A stretch of 64,000 nucleotides of DNA from Scatomorpha stercorigallinarum (GTDB lineage: Bacteria; Bacillota; Clostridia; Oscillospirales; Oscillospiraceae), in contig CALXGN010000009.1 in assembly GCA_944387865.1 (NCBI GenBank), positions 16,398 to 80,397 of the forward strand. The letters are read 5' to 3'. The stretch's first letter is position 1. Every line of letters begins with the position of its first letter. The notes below the pieces were generated by a model, which was not told the DNA's origin, did no database searches, and worked only from the letters and a program-made list of their open reading frames with translations. Below, piece by piece: positions 8,338 to 19,919 of the stretch. The translations under genes were made by a program, and so were the position numbers.

Positions 8338-9234
8338 TCATATTTCATGTGTTTCCATGCCCAGCGAGCATCGGGCGTATTCGATGAAGCTCACCGCTGC
8401 GCGGCTGAGCGGCACGCCGCGCTTCCAGGCGAGGATGGAGCTGGAGCAGAGCGCGGGCGAGAGCGGGCGCATAACGAGCTTGCTCGCGTCGAGGAAGGGC
8501 AGCGAACCGGCTATGACGACAAGAATGCCGAAGCCCTTCTGCGCGAGGATAGCGGCGTTCGTGCTTATGTTTGAGGTGTAACGGATCCTGAGGGAGGGGT
8601 AGAGCTCGCCGAACCAGCTCGCAAGCTCGTTTTTTACCGCCTCGCGCAGAGGCATGATGAGCTCGCGCCTGGCGAGGTCGGCGGCGGTGACGCTCTCCTG
8701 CGCGGCGAGGGGGTCGTCCGGGCGCATGACGGCCATCCAGCTTTCCCGCACTCCGAGGCGGATGAATTCATAGCTGTCCATGCTCACCGGCTCGAGCAGC
8801 AGCCCAACGTCGGTGAGCCCGCGGTCCATTCGGTCGCGTATCACGTCCGCCGCGGACGTGAATACCTCGAAGGTCACGCCGGGGTTCAGCCTTGAAAAAC
8901 TGTCCATCAGGTCGGCAAGCACGGCGACAGAGTCGAGTACACCGCAGCCGAGGGATATTTCGCCCTCCATCAGCTCGGACTGCGCGGCCAGCTCCCGCTC
9001 CGTCTTGTCGGCGAGGGATATGAGCTCCTGCGCCCGGCGGCGGAGGAGCACGCCCTCGTTTGTCAGCGTTATGTGCCGCGCCCCGCGCTCGAAAAGGCGC
9101 GCGCCCAGCTCCTCCTCCAGCTGCGAGAGCTGGCGGCTGAGCGTGGGCTGGGTCATGTGCAGGGCCTCGGCGGCCCGGGTTATGTTCTCCTCCTGCGCAA
9201 CGGTGAGGAAATAGCGCAGCACCCGCAGTTCCAT
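8338..9234 (-). CDS. LysR-family transcriptional regulator
   Basis: The 298-residue protein has the LysR winged helix at residues 1-60 (MELRVLRYFLTV, then TQPTLSRQL) and a substrate-binding domain from about 90. The ATG at 9234 is chosen because the family begins at this sequence; the frame extends 10 codons further upstream. It is followed by the flavodoxin and CMD genes on the same strand with about 65 bases between, so it may control them. The inducer is unknown. Confidence 0.93.
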   Translation of the reverse strand: MELRVLRYFLTVAQEENITRAAEALHMTQPTLSRQLSQLEEELGARLFERGARHITLTNEGVLLRRRAQELISLADKTERELAAQSELMEGEISLGCGVLDSVAVLADLMDSFSRLNPGVTFEVFTSAADVIRDRMDRGLTDVGLLLEPVSMDSYEFIRLGVRESWMAVMRPDDPLAAQESVTAADLARRELIMPLREAVKNELASWFGELYPSLRIRYTSNISTNAAILAQKGFGILVVIAGSLPFLDASKLVMRPLSPALCSSSILAWKRGVPLSRAAVSFIEYARCSLGMETHEI

Positions 9235-9332
9235 CGGCGTCACCCCGCTGAAATGATAGCACAAACGGCGGCAAAATACCAGCGTGCGCGGGCCAAAAAC
9301 GCCGCTCTTTGCCCAAAAGCGCGCTTGCGCTC

Positions 9333-9361
9333 TTGACTTTCGGCGGCGGCGTGATTATTAT
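9333..9361 (+). promoter_or_regulatory. Promoter of alaS
   Basis: TTGACT and TATTAT are separated by 17 bases. The leader to the ATG at 9401 is only about 33 bases, too short for a T-box. Confidence 0.75.
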
Positions 9362-9400
9362 AAGAGAATGCGAAAGCGGACAGATTCGGAGGGATAACAT

Positions 9401-12052
<2,652 letters not shown>

Positions 12053-12065
12053 GGAGGAAACGATA

Positions 12066-12410
12066 ATGTCCGACTGCCTGTTCTGCAAGATCGCCGCGGG
12101 CGAGATACCGTCCAACAAGGTCTATGAGGACGAGAGCGTCCTCGCCTTCAGGGACATCAACCCGCAGGCCCCGGTGCACATCCTCGTCATACCCAAGGCC
12201 CACGCGGCGGACTCCGCCGCGCAGATCACCGCCGATAACAGCGCCGCCGTGGCGCGCTGCTTCGAGGTGATCGCCAAGGTCGCCGCCCAGGAGGGGCTGA
12301 AGGACGGCTTCCGCGTCATAACCAACTCCGGCGCCGCCGCCGGCCAGACCGTGCCGCACCTGCACTTCCACATCCTCGCCGGCGCGGACATGAGCGACAA
12401 ACTCGTCTGA
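12066..12410 (+). CDS. HIT family (HINT-type) nucleotide hydrolase
   Basis: The 114-residue protein has the histidine triad HLHFH at residues 98-102 and the N-terminal C4-C7 pair (CLFCK) typical of HINT proteins. The family hydrolyses nucleoside phosphoramidates, including aminoacyl-adenylates. Its place directly behind alaS (AAGGAGG site, 13-base gap) fits disposal of alanyl-AMP, which is an inference. Confidence 0.93.
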   Translation: MSDCLFCKIAAGEIPSNKVYEDESVLAFRDINPQAPVHILVIPKAHAADSAAQITADNSAAVARCFEVIAKVAAQEGLKDGFRVITNSGAAAGQTVPHLHFHILAGADMSDKLV

Positions 12411-12957
12411 CCACACTGCGTGTGGAGGCAATTGCCTGCGGCCCGCCCGCAGGCGGGGGAGTGCAGGGACTTAAAGTCCCTGCGACCAAATCCTGAGGGG
12501 TTTCTTTTTGTCTTGTCAAAAAGAAACCCCTCAGACTCCAAAGAGAAAACCGCTTTGGTGCGGGTCGATACGTAAAATCTGCCCGTTAGTTCGGGTGGTG
12601 ACTGACTTTCAGGTGGTCGTCCCGTCGTCGGATAACTTTGCACACCGCCGACCGCGGTTGGCTTCGCTTCGCTCGCGCCGCTACCGGGATTGTAATTGTT
12701 AGTGCCGCGAGCGTAAGCGAAGCAGTGCACGGTCGGCGATGCAGGAAACGCATTCACCGACGGGATGACCACTTTTGACAACTGAAAAGCTGTAAAAACA
12801 CGCAAAAAACGCTCCGATTCGCACCGGAGCGTTTTTCTTTGGGGCGCCACACCCGTTTCTTTGGGCAAGACCAAAGAAATGGGGTGGCAAGGCCCCCCCG
12901 CGCGGGGGCCTTCAGTCAGTGCGGCGCGCAGCGCAATTGCCGCCGGCCGCAGGCCGG
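12411..12957. repeat. Intergenic repeat island B (inverted partner of island A)
   Basis: About 545 bases without a credible gene. It holds a hairpin with 18-bp arms (12493-12534), a segment (about 12644-12745) that matches 6715-6812 in reverse complement, an inverted pair around AACGCTCC...GGAGCG (12807-12834), and the CTTTGGGG...AAATGGGG module (12835-12885) that is the reverse complement of the 129-base unit core. No transposase is present. Confidence 0.85.
12493..12534. terminator. 18-bp-stem hairpin in repeat island B
   Basis: Arms CTGAGGGGTTTCTTTTTG and its exact complement flank a TCTTGT loop. It is the inverted counterpart of the hairpin at 6929-6968 and could terminate the alaS-HIT transcript. 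Confidence 0.7.
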
Positions 12958-13662
12958 TCAGAAGTGGAAGCGCCGGCGCACTTCTTCCCTCAGCGAGGGC
13001 ACGCGCCTGATGACGAGCAGGGGCACGCAGAGCCCGGCGCAGGAGATGAGCACGATGAGCGACCAGCCGGGGCGCCAGACGCCGCTGATGTAGAGGTCGC
13101 AGACCAGCTCGATGACGGCGGTGAAGATGCCGACGGTCAGCAGCACGAGGATGGCGGAGGAGAGGAGGGAGGGCCGCCGGTAGCGCAGCAGCCAGATCTC
13201 CGTGGGGAACACGGCCATGACGAAGAGCAGGATGGGCAGGGCGATGCGGAAGTACCAGCCCAGCCCGCGCACGGCGAGGGCGATGAGCAGGACATAGACG
13301 GCGATGGCCAGCGTGTCCAGCGTCAGGCGGTACCAGGGGCTGAGCGTGCGGAAGAGCAGCGGCAGGGCAAACCACACCCAGAGCATCACCGCCGCGCCGC
13401 CGGGGAAGAAGGACCACCACAGCTCGCGGTAGAATATCAGGTTCAGCACCGCGCAGCAGATGGCCACGGAGGCGAACATGGCGCTCAGCAGCAGCCCGGC
13501 CTCGCGGCGGGAGACGGGCGCTACCTCCTCCTTCCGCGTGGGGAAGAAGGGCTCGGCCCCCTCGTCCGGCGGACTCGCAGGGTCGTATACGGGCGTGCCG
13601 CACAGCGGGCACTTTTGCGCCGCCGCGCCCAGCTCGACGCCGCAGTGTACACAGTAGGACAT
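12958..13662 (-). CDS. Zinc-ribbon membrane protein, DUF6320-like
   Basis: The 234-residue protein opens with a zinc ribbon (MSYCVHCG, then CPLCG near residue 18) and continues with about six membrane segments from residue 55 to 222. It resembles DUF6320 proteins, which are encoded next to alcohol-acetyltransferase-like genes, as here: it follows the acyltransferase by 12 bases on the same strand. Its function is unknown; a membrane partner of the acyltransferase is the natural guess. Confidence 0.75.
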   Translation of the reverse strand: MSYCVHCGVELGAAAQKCPLCGTPVYDPASPPDEGAEPFFPTRKEEVAPVSRREAGLLLSAMFASVAICCAVLNLIFYRELWWSFFPGGAAVMLWVWFALPLLFRTLSPWYRLTLDTLAIAVYVLLIALAVRGLGWYFRIALPILLFVMAVFPTEIWLLRYRRPSLLSSAILVLLTVGIFTAVIELVCDLYISGVWRPGWSLIVLISCAGLCVPLLVIRRVPSLREEVRRRFHF

Positions 13663-13674
13663 GTCCTCCTCCTT

Positions 13675-14949
13675 TCAACGGCGGTTGCTCTCAACGCGCA
13701 CGTGCAGGCCGTCGCGCACGAGGAAACGGAAAAATTCGCGCTCGAGGTCCCGCTCGCGCTGCACGCCGGAAACGGTGATCTCCATCGTGTCGCCATAGCC
13801 GATGGCCGAGACGTGCGGGCGCGGCACGGCCGCCTGGCCCAGCACCACCTCCATGTGTTCCACATGGCAGGCCATCGGCTCCGGCAGGGCGAAATAGCCG
13901 GGGTTGGTGAAAGTGGCCGTGAAGGGCCGGACGCCGCTCTTCGGGTAGCTGCGGAGCATGATGACGTTCTTCACCACGCGGGGGATGACCTTCAAAACGG
14001 GGTTATATTGCAGGCGCACGCCGCGCGTGAGCACGGCCTGCAGCTCCTGCGGCGTGGCGTGCAGCCGCAGCTGGCAGCGGACAAGGTTGACGAGCTCGGC
14101 GAGCGAATATTCGCCGAGCGCGGGGTCGGCAAAAACGGGCACGGTCATGATGAAGTTGCGCAGCGTCTCCGTGGGGAAATACTGCCTCAGATTGACGGGT
14201 ATGCCGAGGGAGACGGGCTTTTGCCGGCGCGGCGTCTCGCGCCGCTGCTTTTCCAGCAGCAGGTGCAGCAGCACCGCGGCCAGATACTCCGTGATGGTGC
14301 CGCCCAGGGCCTTCGCGCGCGCTTTCAACTGGTCGATGGGAACAAAACCCATCGTCACGTGGAAGGTGTAGAAGGGCTCCGGCGTGCCGAGGTCCTGATA
14401 GGCCCGCTTCACGCCCGGCATCCGCCGTGAGACGCGCGAGCTGTAGCGCAGATAGGCGTCCTCCCACTCTTCGGCCACCGGCGGCGCGTCCAGATCGACG
14501 GCGCAGTCCACCGGCACGTCCTCGCCCGTCTGGCGCAGGTACTCGGCCAGTACGGCGCGGAAAAACACCAGCGCGCCCGCGCCGTCCGCCACGGCGTGGA
14601 ACACCTCCAGCGAGACGCGGTGGCCGTAGTAGAGGAGGCGCACCAGCCAGCCGTTGTCCTCGCCAAAGCGGACGGGCCGGCAGGGGTCGGCGCTGTCCGG
14701 CTGCACGAAGGGGCCGTTCGCGCGGTTGGGCTCGAAATAATACCAGAAGAAGCCCCGCCGTATGCGCACGGCGAAGCCGGGGAAGCGCGGCATGGCCCGG
14801 TCCACCGCCCGCTGCAGCGCGTCCGGCCTTACCTCCTCCCGCAGCCAGGCGGAGAAGCGGTAGATGGCCGAGTACTCCTCGCGCTGGATGGCCGAGTACA
14901 TCACGCTCGCGTTGTCCATGCGGTACCAGGGCGTCCCGGAAACTGCCAT
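13675..14949 (-). CDS. Condensation-fold acyltransferase (alcohol acetyltransferase-like)
   Basis: The 424-residue protein has the HxxxD active-site motif of the CoA-dependent acyltransferase/condensation superfamily at His118-Asp122 (EVFHAVADG) and the two-lobed layout of the family. Members transfer acyl groups from CoA or carrier proteins to hydroxyl or amino acceptors. Acceptor and donor are unknown. It is transcribed leftward with the DUF6320-like membrane protein, which suggests a membrane-associated acylation, for example of a lipid or glycan; this is inference. Confidence 0.8.
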   Translation of the reverse strand: MAVSGTPWYRMDNASVMYSAIQREEYSAIYRFSAWLREEVRPDALQRAVDRAMPRFPGFAVRIRRGFFWYYFEPNRANGPFVQPDSADPCRPVRFGEDNGWLVRLLYYGHRVSLEVFHAVADGAGALVFFRAVLAEYLRQTGEDVPVDCAVDLDAPPVAEEWEDAYLRYSSRVSRRMPGVKRAYQDLGTPEPFYTFHVTMGFVPIDQLKARAKALGGTITEYLAAVLLHLLLEKQRRETPRRQKPVSLGIPVNLRQYFPTETLRNFIMTVPVFADPALGEYSLAELVNLVRCQLRLHATPQELQAVLTRGVRLQYNPVLKVIPRVVKNVIMLRSYPKSGVRPFTATFTNPGYFALPEPMACHVEHMEVVLGQAAVPRPHVSAIGYGDTMEITVSGVQRERDLEREFFRFLVRDGLHVRVESNRR

Positions 14950-15104
14950 TTCGCGTCCCTCCTTCCATTGTTATCATACCACCCGCAGGCCACATTTAGC
15001 AAGTGCGCTGCGCGGCAGAGGGCGCGGGGATGGACCAAAATGCAAGTTATGAACACAAATAATTCAAATTTCACGTGCATAAGCGGGATTAAAGCGCGCG
15101 TTAA

Positions 15105-15155
15105 CAGATAATTTGCAAAATTTATACTTGCAAAATTCATTTTATCTGCTATACT
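15105..15155 (+). promoter_or_regulatory. Promoter and operator-like repeats of the citrate operon
   Basis: TTGCAA (15128-15133) and TATACT (15150-15155) are 16 bases apart. The promoter lies within an inverted pair CAGATAA (15105-15111) and TTATCTG (15142-15148), which also encloses two direct TTGCAAAATT repeats (near 15112 and 15129). This is a likely repressor site. Confidence 0.6.
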
Positions 15156-15186
15156 AAAGCCAATACCCAGGGAAGGAGCGCTCCCC

Positions 15187-16554
15187 GTGATAGAGCTCAA
15201 CCGCGAAAAACACGTCCTCATGGAGTGTGAATACAAGTATCAGCTGCAGGACCGGGAGGAGGGCAACTTCTACCGGGACATGTTCACCTATTCCGAGCCG
15301 CCCAAGTGCACCTTCAACTTCCGGCTCACGCCCGCGAACATGCCGGAGGACATCTGGATAACGGACACCACCTTCCGCGACGGGCAGCAGAGCCGCGCGC
15401 CCTATGAGCCCGGGCAGATCGTGGAGCTGTTCAAGATGCTGCACCGCCTGAGCGGGCCGAACGGCGTCATCCGCCAGTCGGAGTTTTTCCTCTACAGCGA
15501 GCGCGACCGCGAGGCATTGCGCCGCTGCCAGGAGCTGGGCTATGAGTTCCCGGAGATCACGGGCTGGATACGCGCCACGAAGGAGGATTTCGCCCTGGCC
15601 AAGGGCCTGGGGCTGAAGGAGTGCGGCATACTCGTCAGCTGTTCGGACTACCACATCTACAAAAAACTGAAAAAGACCCGCCGGCAGGCGGCGGACGGTT
15701 ATCTGGCCGTCATCAAGGAGGCGCTGGACGCCGGCATTGACCCGCGCTGCCACTTTGAGGACATCACCCGGGCGGATTTTTACGGCTTCGTGGTGCCCTT
15801 CGCGCACGAGATCAGCGACCTCATGCGCGAGAGCGGGCGGCCCATCAAGATACGCGCCTGCGACACGATGGGCTACGGCGTGCCCTATCCCGGCGCGTCG
15901 CTGCCGCGCAGCGTGGCCGGTATCATCTACGGCCTGCGCAACTACGGCGGCTTCCCGGCGGAGCTGCTGGAGTGGCACGGCCACAATGACTTCTACAAGG
16001 CCGTCGCCAACTCCGCCACCGCCTGGCTCTACGGCGCGGCGGGCGTGAACTGCTCGCTGCTGGGCATCGGCGAGCGCACGGGCAACACGCCGCTGGAGGC
16101 GATGGTCATCGAATACGCCCAGCTCAAGGGCTCGCTGGACGGCATGGACCCCACGGTCATCCGCGAGATCGCCGACTACTACGAGCGCGAGCTCGGTTTC
16201 CACGTACCGGACAACACGCCCTTCGTGGGGCGCAACTTCAACGTCACGCAGGCGGGCATCCACGCCGACGGCCTGCTGAAAGACGAGGAAATATACAATA
16301 TTTTTGACACCACTAAGCTCCTCAACAGCCCGCCGAGAGTTATAATATCAAAGAACTCCGGCGCCGCCGGGCTGGCCGTCTGGCTCTCGCACCACACGGG
16401 CCGGCCGGTGGAGAAGTCGGACCCCGACGTGGCCGCGCTCAAGCGCTGGGTGGACGCGCAGTATGCGTCCGGGCGCGTGACGAACATCGGCGGCGCGGAA
16501 CTGGCGGAGGTATACGAGAGCTTGAAAGGAGGCCGCGAGGATGAACATCGTTGA
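15187..16554 (+). CDS. Re-citrate synthase type enzyme (homocitrate/isopropylmalate synthase superfamily)
   Basis: The 455-residue DRE-TIM barrel protein has DTTFRDGQQ at residues 60-68 and the metal-binding HGHND near 264. It lacks the C-terminal LeuA regulatory domain. Its sequence, including the opening ECEYKYQLQDREEGNF and YFVP-type LCFEDITRAD region (CHFEDITRADFYGF), fits the clostridial group that contains the Re-specific citrate synthase of Clostridium kluyveri. It sits directly before aconitase and isocitrate dehydrogenase genes and overlaps aconitase by 14 bases, which supports citrate rather than homocitrate or isopropylmalate. GTG 15187 is used because AAGGAG lies nine bases upstream; ATG 15220 is the alternative. 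Confidence 0.85.
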   Translation: MIELNREKHVLMECEYKYQLQDREEGNFYRDMFTYSEPPKCTFNFRLTPANMPEDIWITDTTFRDGQQSRAPYEPGQIVELFKMLHRLSGPNGVIRQSEFFLYSERDREALRRCQELGYEFPEITGWIRATKEDFALAKGLGLKECGILVSCSDYHIYKKLKKTRRQAADGYLAVIKEALDAGIDPRCHFEDITRADFYGFVVPFAHEISDLMRESGRPIKIRACDTMGYGVPYPGASLPRSVAGIIYGLRNYGGFPAELLEWHGHNDFYKAVANSATAWLYGAAGVNCSLLGIGERTGNTPLEAMVIEYAQLKGSLDGMDPTVIREIADYYERELGFHVPDNTPFVGRNFNVTQAGIHADGLLKDEEIYNIFDTTKLLNSPPRVIISKNSGAAGLAVWLSHHTGRPVEKSDPDVAALKRWVDAQYASGRVTNIGGAELAEVYESLKGGREDEHR

Positions 16555-18469
16555 AAAAGTCATCAGCTCCCACCTGGTGAGCGGGGAATTGAAAGCGGGA
16601 AGCGAGGTGGCCATCAGGATCGACCACACGCTCACGCAGGACTCCACGGGCACCATGGCCTATCTGCAGCTGGAGGCGATGGGCGTCGATCGCGTTAAAA
16701 CAAAGCGCTCCGTGGCCTATGTCGATCACAACATGCTGCAGGCCGGGCCGGAGAACGCCGACGACCACAAATACCTGCAGACCGTCGCCGCCAAGCACGG
16801 CGTCTGGTTCTCGCGCCCGGGCAACGGCATCTGCCACCAGGTGCAGCTGGAGCGCTTCAGCCTGCCGGGGGAGACGCTCCTCGGCTCGGACAGCCACACG
16901 CCCACCTGCGGCGCGGCCGGGATGCTCGCCATCGGCGCGGGCGGCCTTGACGTGGCCGTGGCCATGGCCGGCGGGGCCTATTATTTCACCATGCCCAAGG
17001 TCTGCCGCGTGACGCTCACCGGCCACCTGAAGCCGATGGTGGCCGCCAAGGACGTGATACTGGAGCTGCTGCGGCGCGTGGGCGTCAAGGGCGGCGTGGG
17101 CAAGATATTCGAATACTTCGGCGAGGGCCTGATGAGCCTCAGCGTGCCGGAGCGCGCCACCATCGCCAACATGGGCGCGGAGACCGGCGCCACCACCTCC
17201 ATCTTCCCCAGCGACCGCAAGACGCGCGAGTTCTTCGCCGCGCGCGGCAGGGCGGGCGACTGGCGCGAGCTGCTGGCCGACCCGGACGCGGAGTATGACG
17301 AGGAGATCACCATCGACCTCTCCAGCCTGCACCCGATGGCCGCGCAGCCCAACAGCCCCGACAACGTGACCGAGGTCTCGAAGATCGCCGGGCTGCCCAT
17401 CGACCAGGTGTGCATCGGCAGCTGCACGAACTCCTCCTTCTGCGACATGATGCGCGTGGCGGGCATACTCGCCGGGCGGCACGTGGCGCCCAACGTCAGC
17501 CTGACGGTCTCGCCGGGCTCGCGCCAGGTGCTGAAGGCCCTGGCGGCCAACGGCGCGCTGGCCAAGCTCATCGCCGCCGGCGCCCGGGTGCTGGAGTGCG
17601 GCTGCGGGCCCTGCATCGGCATGGGACAGGCCCCGGCCACGGACGCCGTCAGCCTGCGAACCTTCAACCGCAATTTCTACGGCCGCAGCGGCACGCCCTC
17701 GGCCAAGGTATACATCGTGGGGCCGGAGACGGCGGCCGTCTCCGCCGTCACGGGGCACCTCACCGACCCGGAGACCTGGGACGGCGGCGAGCCGCCCTAC
17801 CGCGTGCCCGAGCTCTTCGACATCGACGACGGGATGCTCATCCGCCCGCCGCGCGACGGCTCGCAGGTGGAGGTCGTGCGCGGGCCCAATATCAAGCCCG
17901 TGCCCAGGACCGCGCCCCCGGCGGAGACGCTCGCGGGCAGGGCGCTCATCAAGCTTGGCGACAATATCACCACCGACCACATCATGCCCTCCAACGCCAA
18001 GCTGCTGCCCTACCGCTCCAACATCCCCTATCTGGCCGACTTCTGCCTCACGCCCTGCGACGAGGATTTCCCCGCGCGGGCCAAGGCCGCCGGCGGCGGC
18101 TTCATCGTGGCCGGCGAGAACTACGGCCAGGGCTCCAGCCGCGAGCACGCCGCCCTCGCCCCGCTCTATCTGGGCGTAAAGGCCGTGCTGGCGAAGAGCT
18201 TTGCCCGCATCCACCGCGCCAACCTGCTCAATAACGGCATACTGCCGCTCGTTTTCACCTCCGCGGAGGACTATGAGGCCGCGGCGGAGGGCGAAGAGAT
18301 CGTCATCGCCGGCGCGCCGGGGCAGATACGCGCCGCGGCGGAGGGAACTCCGGTCACGGCCACGTTCGGCGGCCGTGAGGTGAAGCTGCTGCTCGACATC
18401 ACGCCGCGCCAGCGCGACATCCTGCTCGCCGGCGGGCTGCTGAACTACATCCGCGACGGCGGGGTGTGA
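16541..18469 (+). CDS. Aconitate hydratase
   Basis: The 642-residue protein has the three [4Fe-4S] cysteines in CIGSCTNSS (near 290) and ECGCGPCIGMG (near 353), with the swivel domain at the C-terminus (about 470-630). It is the short, LeuC/D-fused aconitase form found in anaerobes and interconverts citrate and isocitrate. It overlaps the preceding citrate-synthase-type gene and so forms part of the 2-oxoglutarate-producing operon. Confidence 0.92.
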   Translation: MNIVEKVISSHLVSGELKAGSEVAIRIDHTLTQDSTGTMAYLQLEAMGVDRVKTKRSVAYVDHNMLQAGPENADDHKYLQTVAAKHGVWFSRPGNGICHQVQLERFSLPGETLLGSDSHTPTCGAAGMLAIGAGGLDVAVAMAGGAYYFTMPKVCRVTLTGHLKPMVAAKDVILELLRRVGVKGGVGKIFEYFGEGLMSLSVPERATIANMGAETGATTSIFPSDRKTREFFAARGRAGDWRELLADPDAEYDEEITIDLSSLHPMAAQPNSPDNVTEVSKIAGLPIDQVCIGSCTNSSFCDMMRVAGILAGRHVAPNVSLTVSPGSRQVLKALAANGALAKLIAAGARVLECGCGPCIGMGQAPATDAVSLRTFNRNFYGRSGTPSAKVYIVGPETAAVSAVTGHLTDPETWDGGEPPYRVPELFDIDDGMLIRPPRDGSQVEVVRGPNIKPVPRTAPPAETLAGRALIKLGDNITTDHIMPSNAKLLPYRSNIPYLADFCLTPCDEDFPARAKAAGGGFIVAGENYGQGSSREHAALAPLYLGVKAVLAKSFARIHRANLLNNGILPLVFTSAEDYEAAAEGEEIVIAGAPGQIRAAAEGTPVTATFGGREVKLLLDITPRQRDILLAGGLLNYIRDGGV

Positions 18470-18613
18470 GCGCCCGGACAGCGCCAAAGCGATGCTTATT
18501 CAACATCGTTGCGGCATGATAATGATACTGAAATGAACACAATATCACAAGGTGCATCTAAAATGGAATCAAATTAGCGCCGCCGTGGCGCAAACTATCC
18601 AGAGGTGATCCTT

Positions 18614-18784
18614 GTGACGATGAAAGCCATATCCATCCGCATCGACAGCGACACGCTCGACAAGCTGCACTACGTGGCGGACTATGAGGGGCGCTCGGCG
18701 AACAGCCAGGTGCGCATCCTCATCCGCGACTGCATCGAGAAGTTCGAGCGCGAGCACGGGAAAATTTTCGACGACAAAAAGTGA
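18614..18784 (+). CDS. Ribbon-helix-helix (Arc-type) DNA-binding protein
   Basis: A 56-residue protein starts at GTG 18614 behind AGAGGTG (or at ATG 18620). It reads as a short beta strand (MKAISIRIDS), a helix (TLDKLHYVADYEG), a turn and a second helix (SANSQVRILIRDCIEKFERE), which is the ribbon-helix-helix pattern of Arc/MetJ regulators. It lies between aconitase and isocitrate dehydrogenase on the same strand and overlaps the GTG that opens the IDH frame. It may repress its own operon. Function by fold only. Confidence 0.75.
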   Translation: MTMKAISIRIDSDTLDKLHYVADYEGRSANSQVRILIRDCIEKFEREHGKIFDDKK

Positions 18785-18798
18785 AGGGAAGTATCCGT

Positions 18799-19800
18799 AT
18801 GCATCAGGTCACGCTCATTCCCGGCGACGGCATCGGCCCGGAGGTCGCCGCCGCCGCCCGCGCGGTGGTGGACGCCTCCGGCGCGCAGATAGAGTGGCAC
18901 GTCTGCCCGGCGGGCGAGGCGCAGATGGCCGCCTCCGGCACGCCACTGCCGGCGGGGACGCTGGAGTCTGTCCGCCGCGACCGCGTGGCGCTCAAGGGGC
19001 CCATCACCACGCCTGTGGGCTCGGGCTTCCGCAGTGTGAACGTGGCGCTGAGGAAGGAATTCGACCTCTATGCCAACGTGCGCCCGCTGCGCTCGCTCCC
19101 GGGCGTGAAAACGCGCTATGAGGGCGTGGACCTGGTGGTCGTGCGCGAGAACACGGAGGACCTCTACGCCGGCATCGAGCACATGATCGGCGACTACGCG
19201 GCGGAGAGCATCAAGCTCATCACGCGCCCCGGCAGCGAGCGCATCGCGCGCTATGCCTTTGACTACGCCGTGGCCAACGGCCGCAAAAAAGTCACCGCCG
19301 TACACAAGGCGAACATCATGAAGTGTACGGACGGCCTGTTCCTGGACGTCTGCCGCGGCGTGGCCGCGGGATACCCGCAGATCGAGTTCACGGACGAGAT
19401 CGTGGACGCGGCCTGTATGCATATCGTGCAGCGGCCGGAGCAGTACGACGTGCTGGTCCTGCCCAACCTCTACGGCGACATCATGTCCGACCTCTGTGCC
19501 GGGCTGGTGGGGGGCATCGGCCTGGCGCCCAGCGCCAACATCGGCCGCGACTGCGCCATTTTCGAGGCCGTGCACGGCTCCGCGCCCAAACACGCCGGGA
19601 AAAACGACGCCAACCCGACGGCCCTCATCCTCTCCGCCGTGATGATGCTGCGCCACCTGGGCGAGCGCGAGGCGGCGGATAAGATAGAGCGCGCGCTGAT
19701 GGCCCTGCTCGCCGGCGGCGAGCGCGTCACGCGCGACATCGGCGGCACGCTGGGGACGGACGAGTTCGCCGCTGCGGTGATCGAGGAAATGTCGAAATAA
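18799..19800 (+). CDS. Isocitrate dehydrogenase, NAD type
   Basis: The 333-residue protein is a beta-decarboxylating dehydrogenase with LIPGDGIGPE at the N-terminus, the substrate loop NVRPLRSLPG, the RENTEDLYAGIEH motif and the NLYGDIMSD metal-binding aspartates. The loop RPLRSLPG and ENTE pattern fit NAD-dependent isocitrate dehydrogenases better than isopropylmalate dehydrogenase. ATG 18799 has a GAAGGGA site; the frame also opens at GTG 18781. It completes the route acetyl-CoA plus oxaloacetate to 2-oxoglutarate for glutamate synthesis. Confidence 0.88.
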   Translation: MHQVTLIPGDGIGPEVAAAARAVVDASGAQIEWHVCPAGEAQMAASGTPLPAGTLESVRRDRVALKGPITTPVGSGFRSVNVALRKEFDLYANVRPLRSLPGVKTRYEGVDLVVVRENTEDLYAGIEHMIGDYAAESIKLITRPGSERIARYAFDYAVANGRKKVTAVHKANIMKCTDGLFLDVCRGVAAGYPQIEFTDEIVDAACMHIVQRPEQYDVLVLPNLYGDIMSDLCAGLVGGIGLAPSANIGRDCAIFEAVHGSAPKHAGKNDANPTALILSAVMMLRHLGEREAADKIERALMALLAGGERVTRDIGGTLGTDEFAAAVIEEMSK

Positions 19801-19805
19801 TTTGC

Positions 19806-19834
19806 TTGCAATGCCAGGGCGGTTGTGTTATACT
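19806..19834 (+). promoter_or_regulatory. Promoter of tRNA-Gly
   Basis: TTGCAA and TATACT are 17 bases apart, placing the transcription start just before the tRNA. Confidence 0.7.
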
Positions 19835-19845
19835 GTTCTGGCTAT

Positions 19846-19919
19846 GCGGGTGTAGTTCAATGGCAGAACATCAGCTTCCCAAGCTGAATACGAGGGTTCG
19901 ATTCCCTTCACCCGCTCCA
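19846..19919 (+). tRNA. tRNA-Gly (anticodon CCC)
   Basis: A 74-nt tRNA with acceptor arms GCGGGTG/CACCCGC, anticodon stem TCAGC/GCTGA around the loop TTCCCAA (CCC anticodon), T-loop GGTTCGATTCC and an encoded CCA end. Confidence 0.96.

Noticed and set aside
9240..9400. T-box leader before alaS
   Set aside because: The predicted leader after the promoter is only about 33 bases; no specifier stem or T-box sequence is present.
12122..13678. 518-codon minus-strand frame across the HIT gene and repeat island B
   Set aside because: It runs through repeats and antisense to recognised genes; the DUF6320-like protein lies in another frame.
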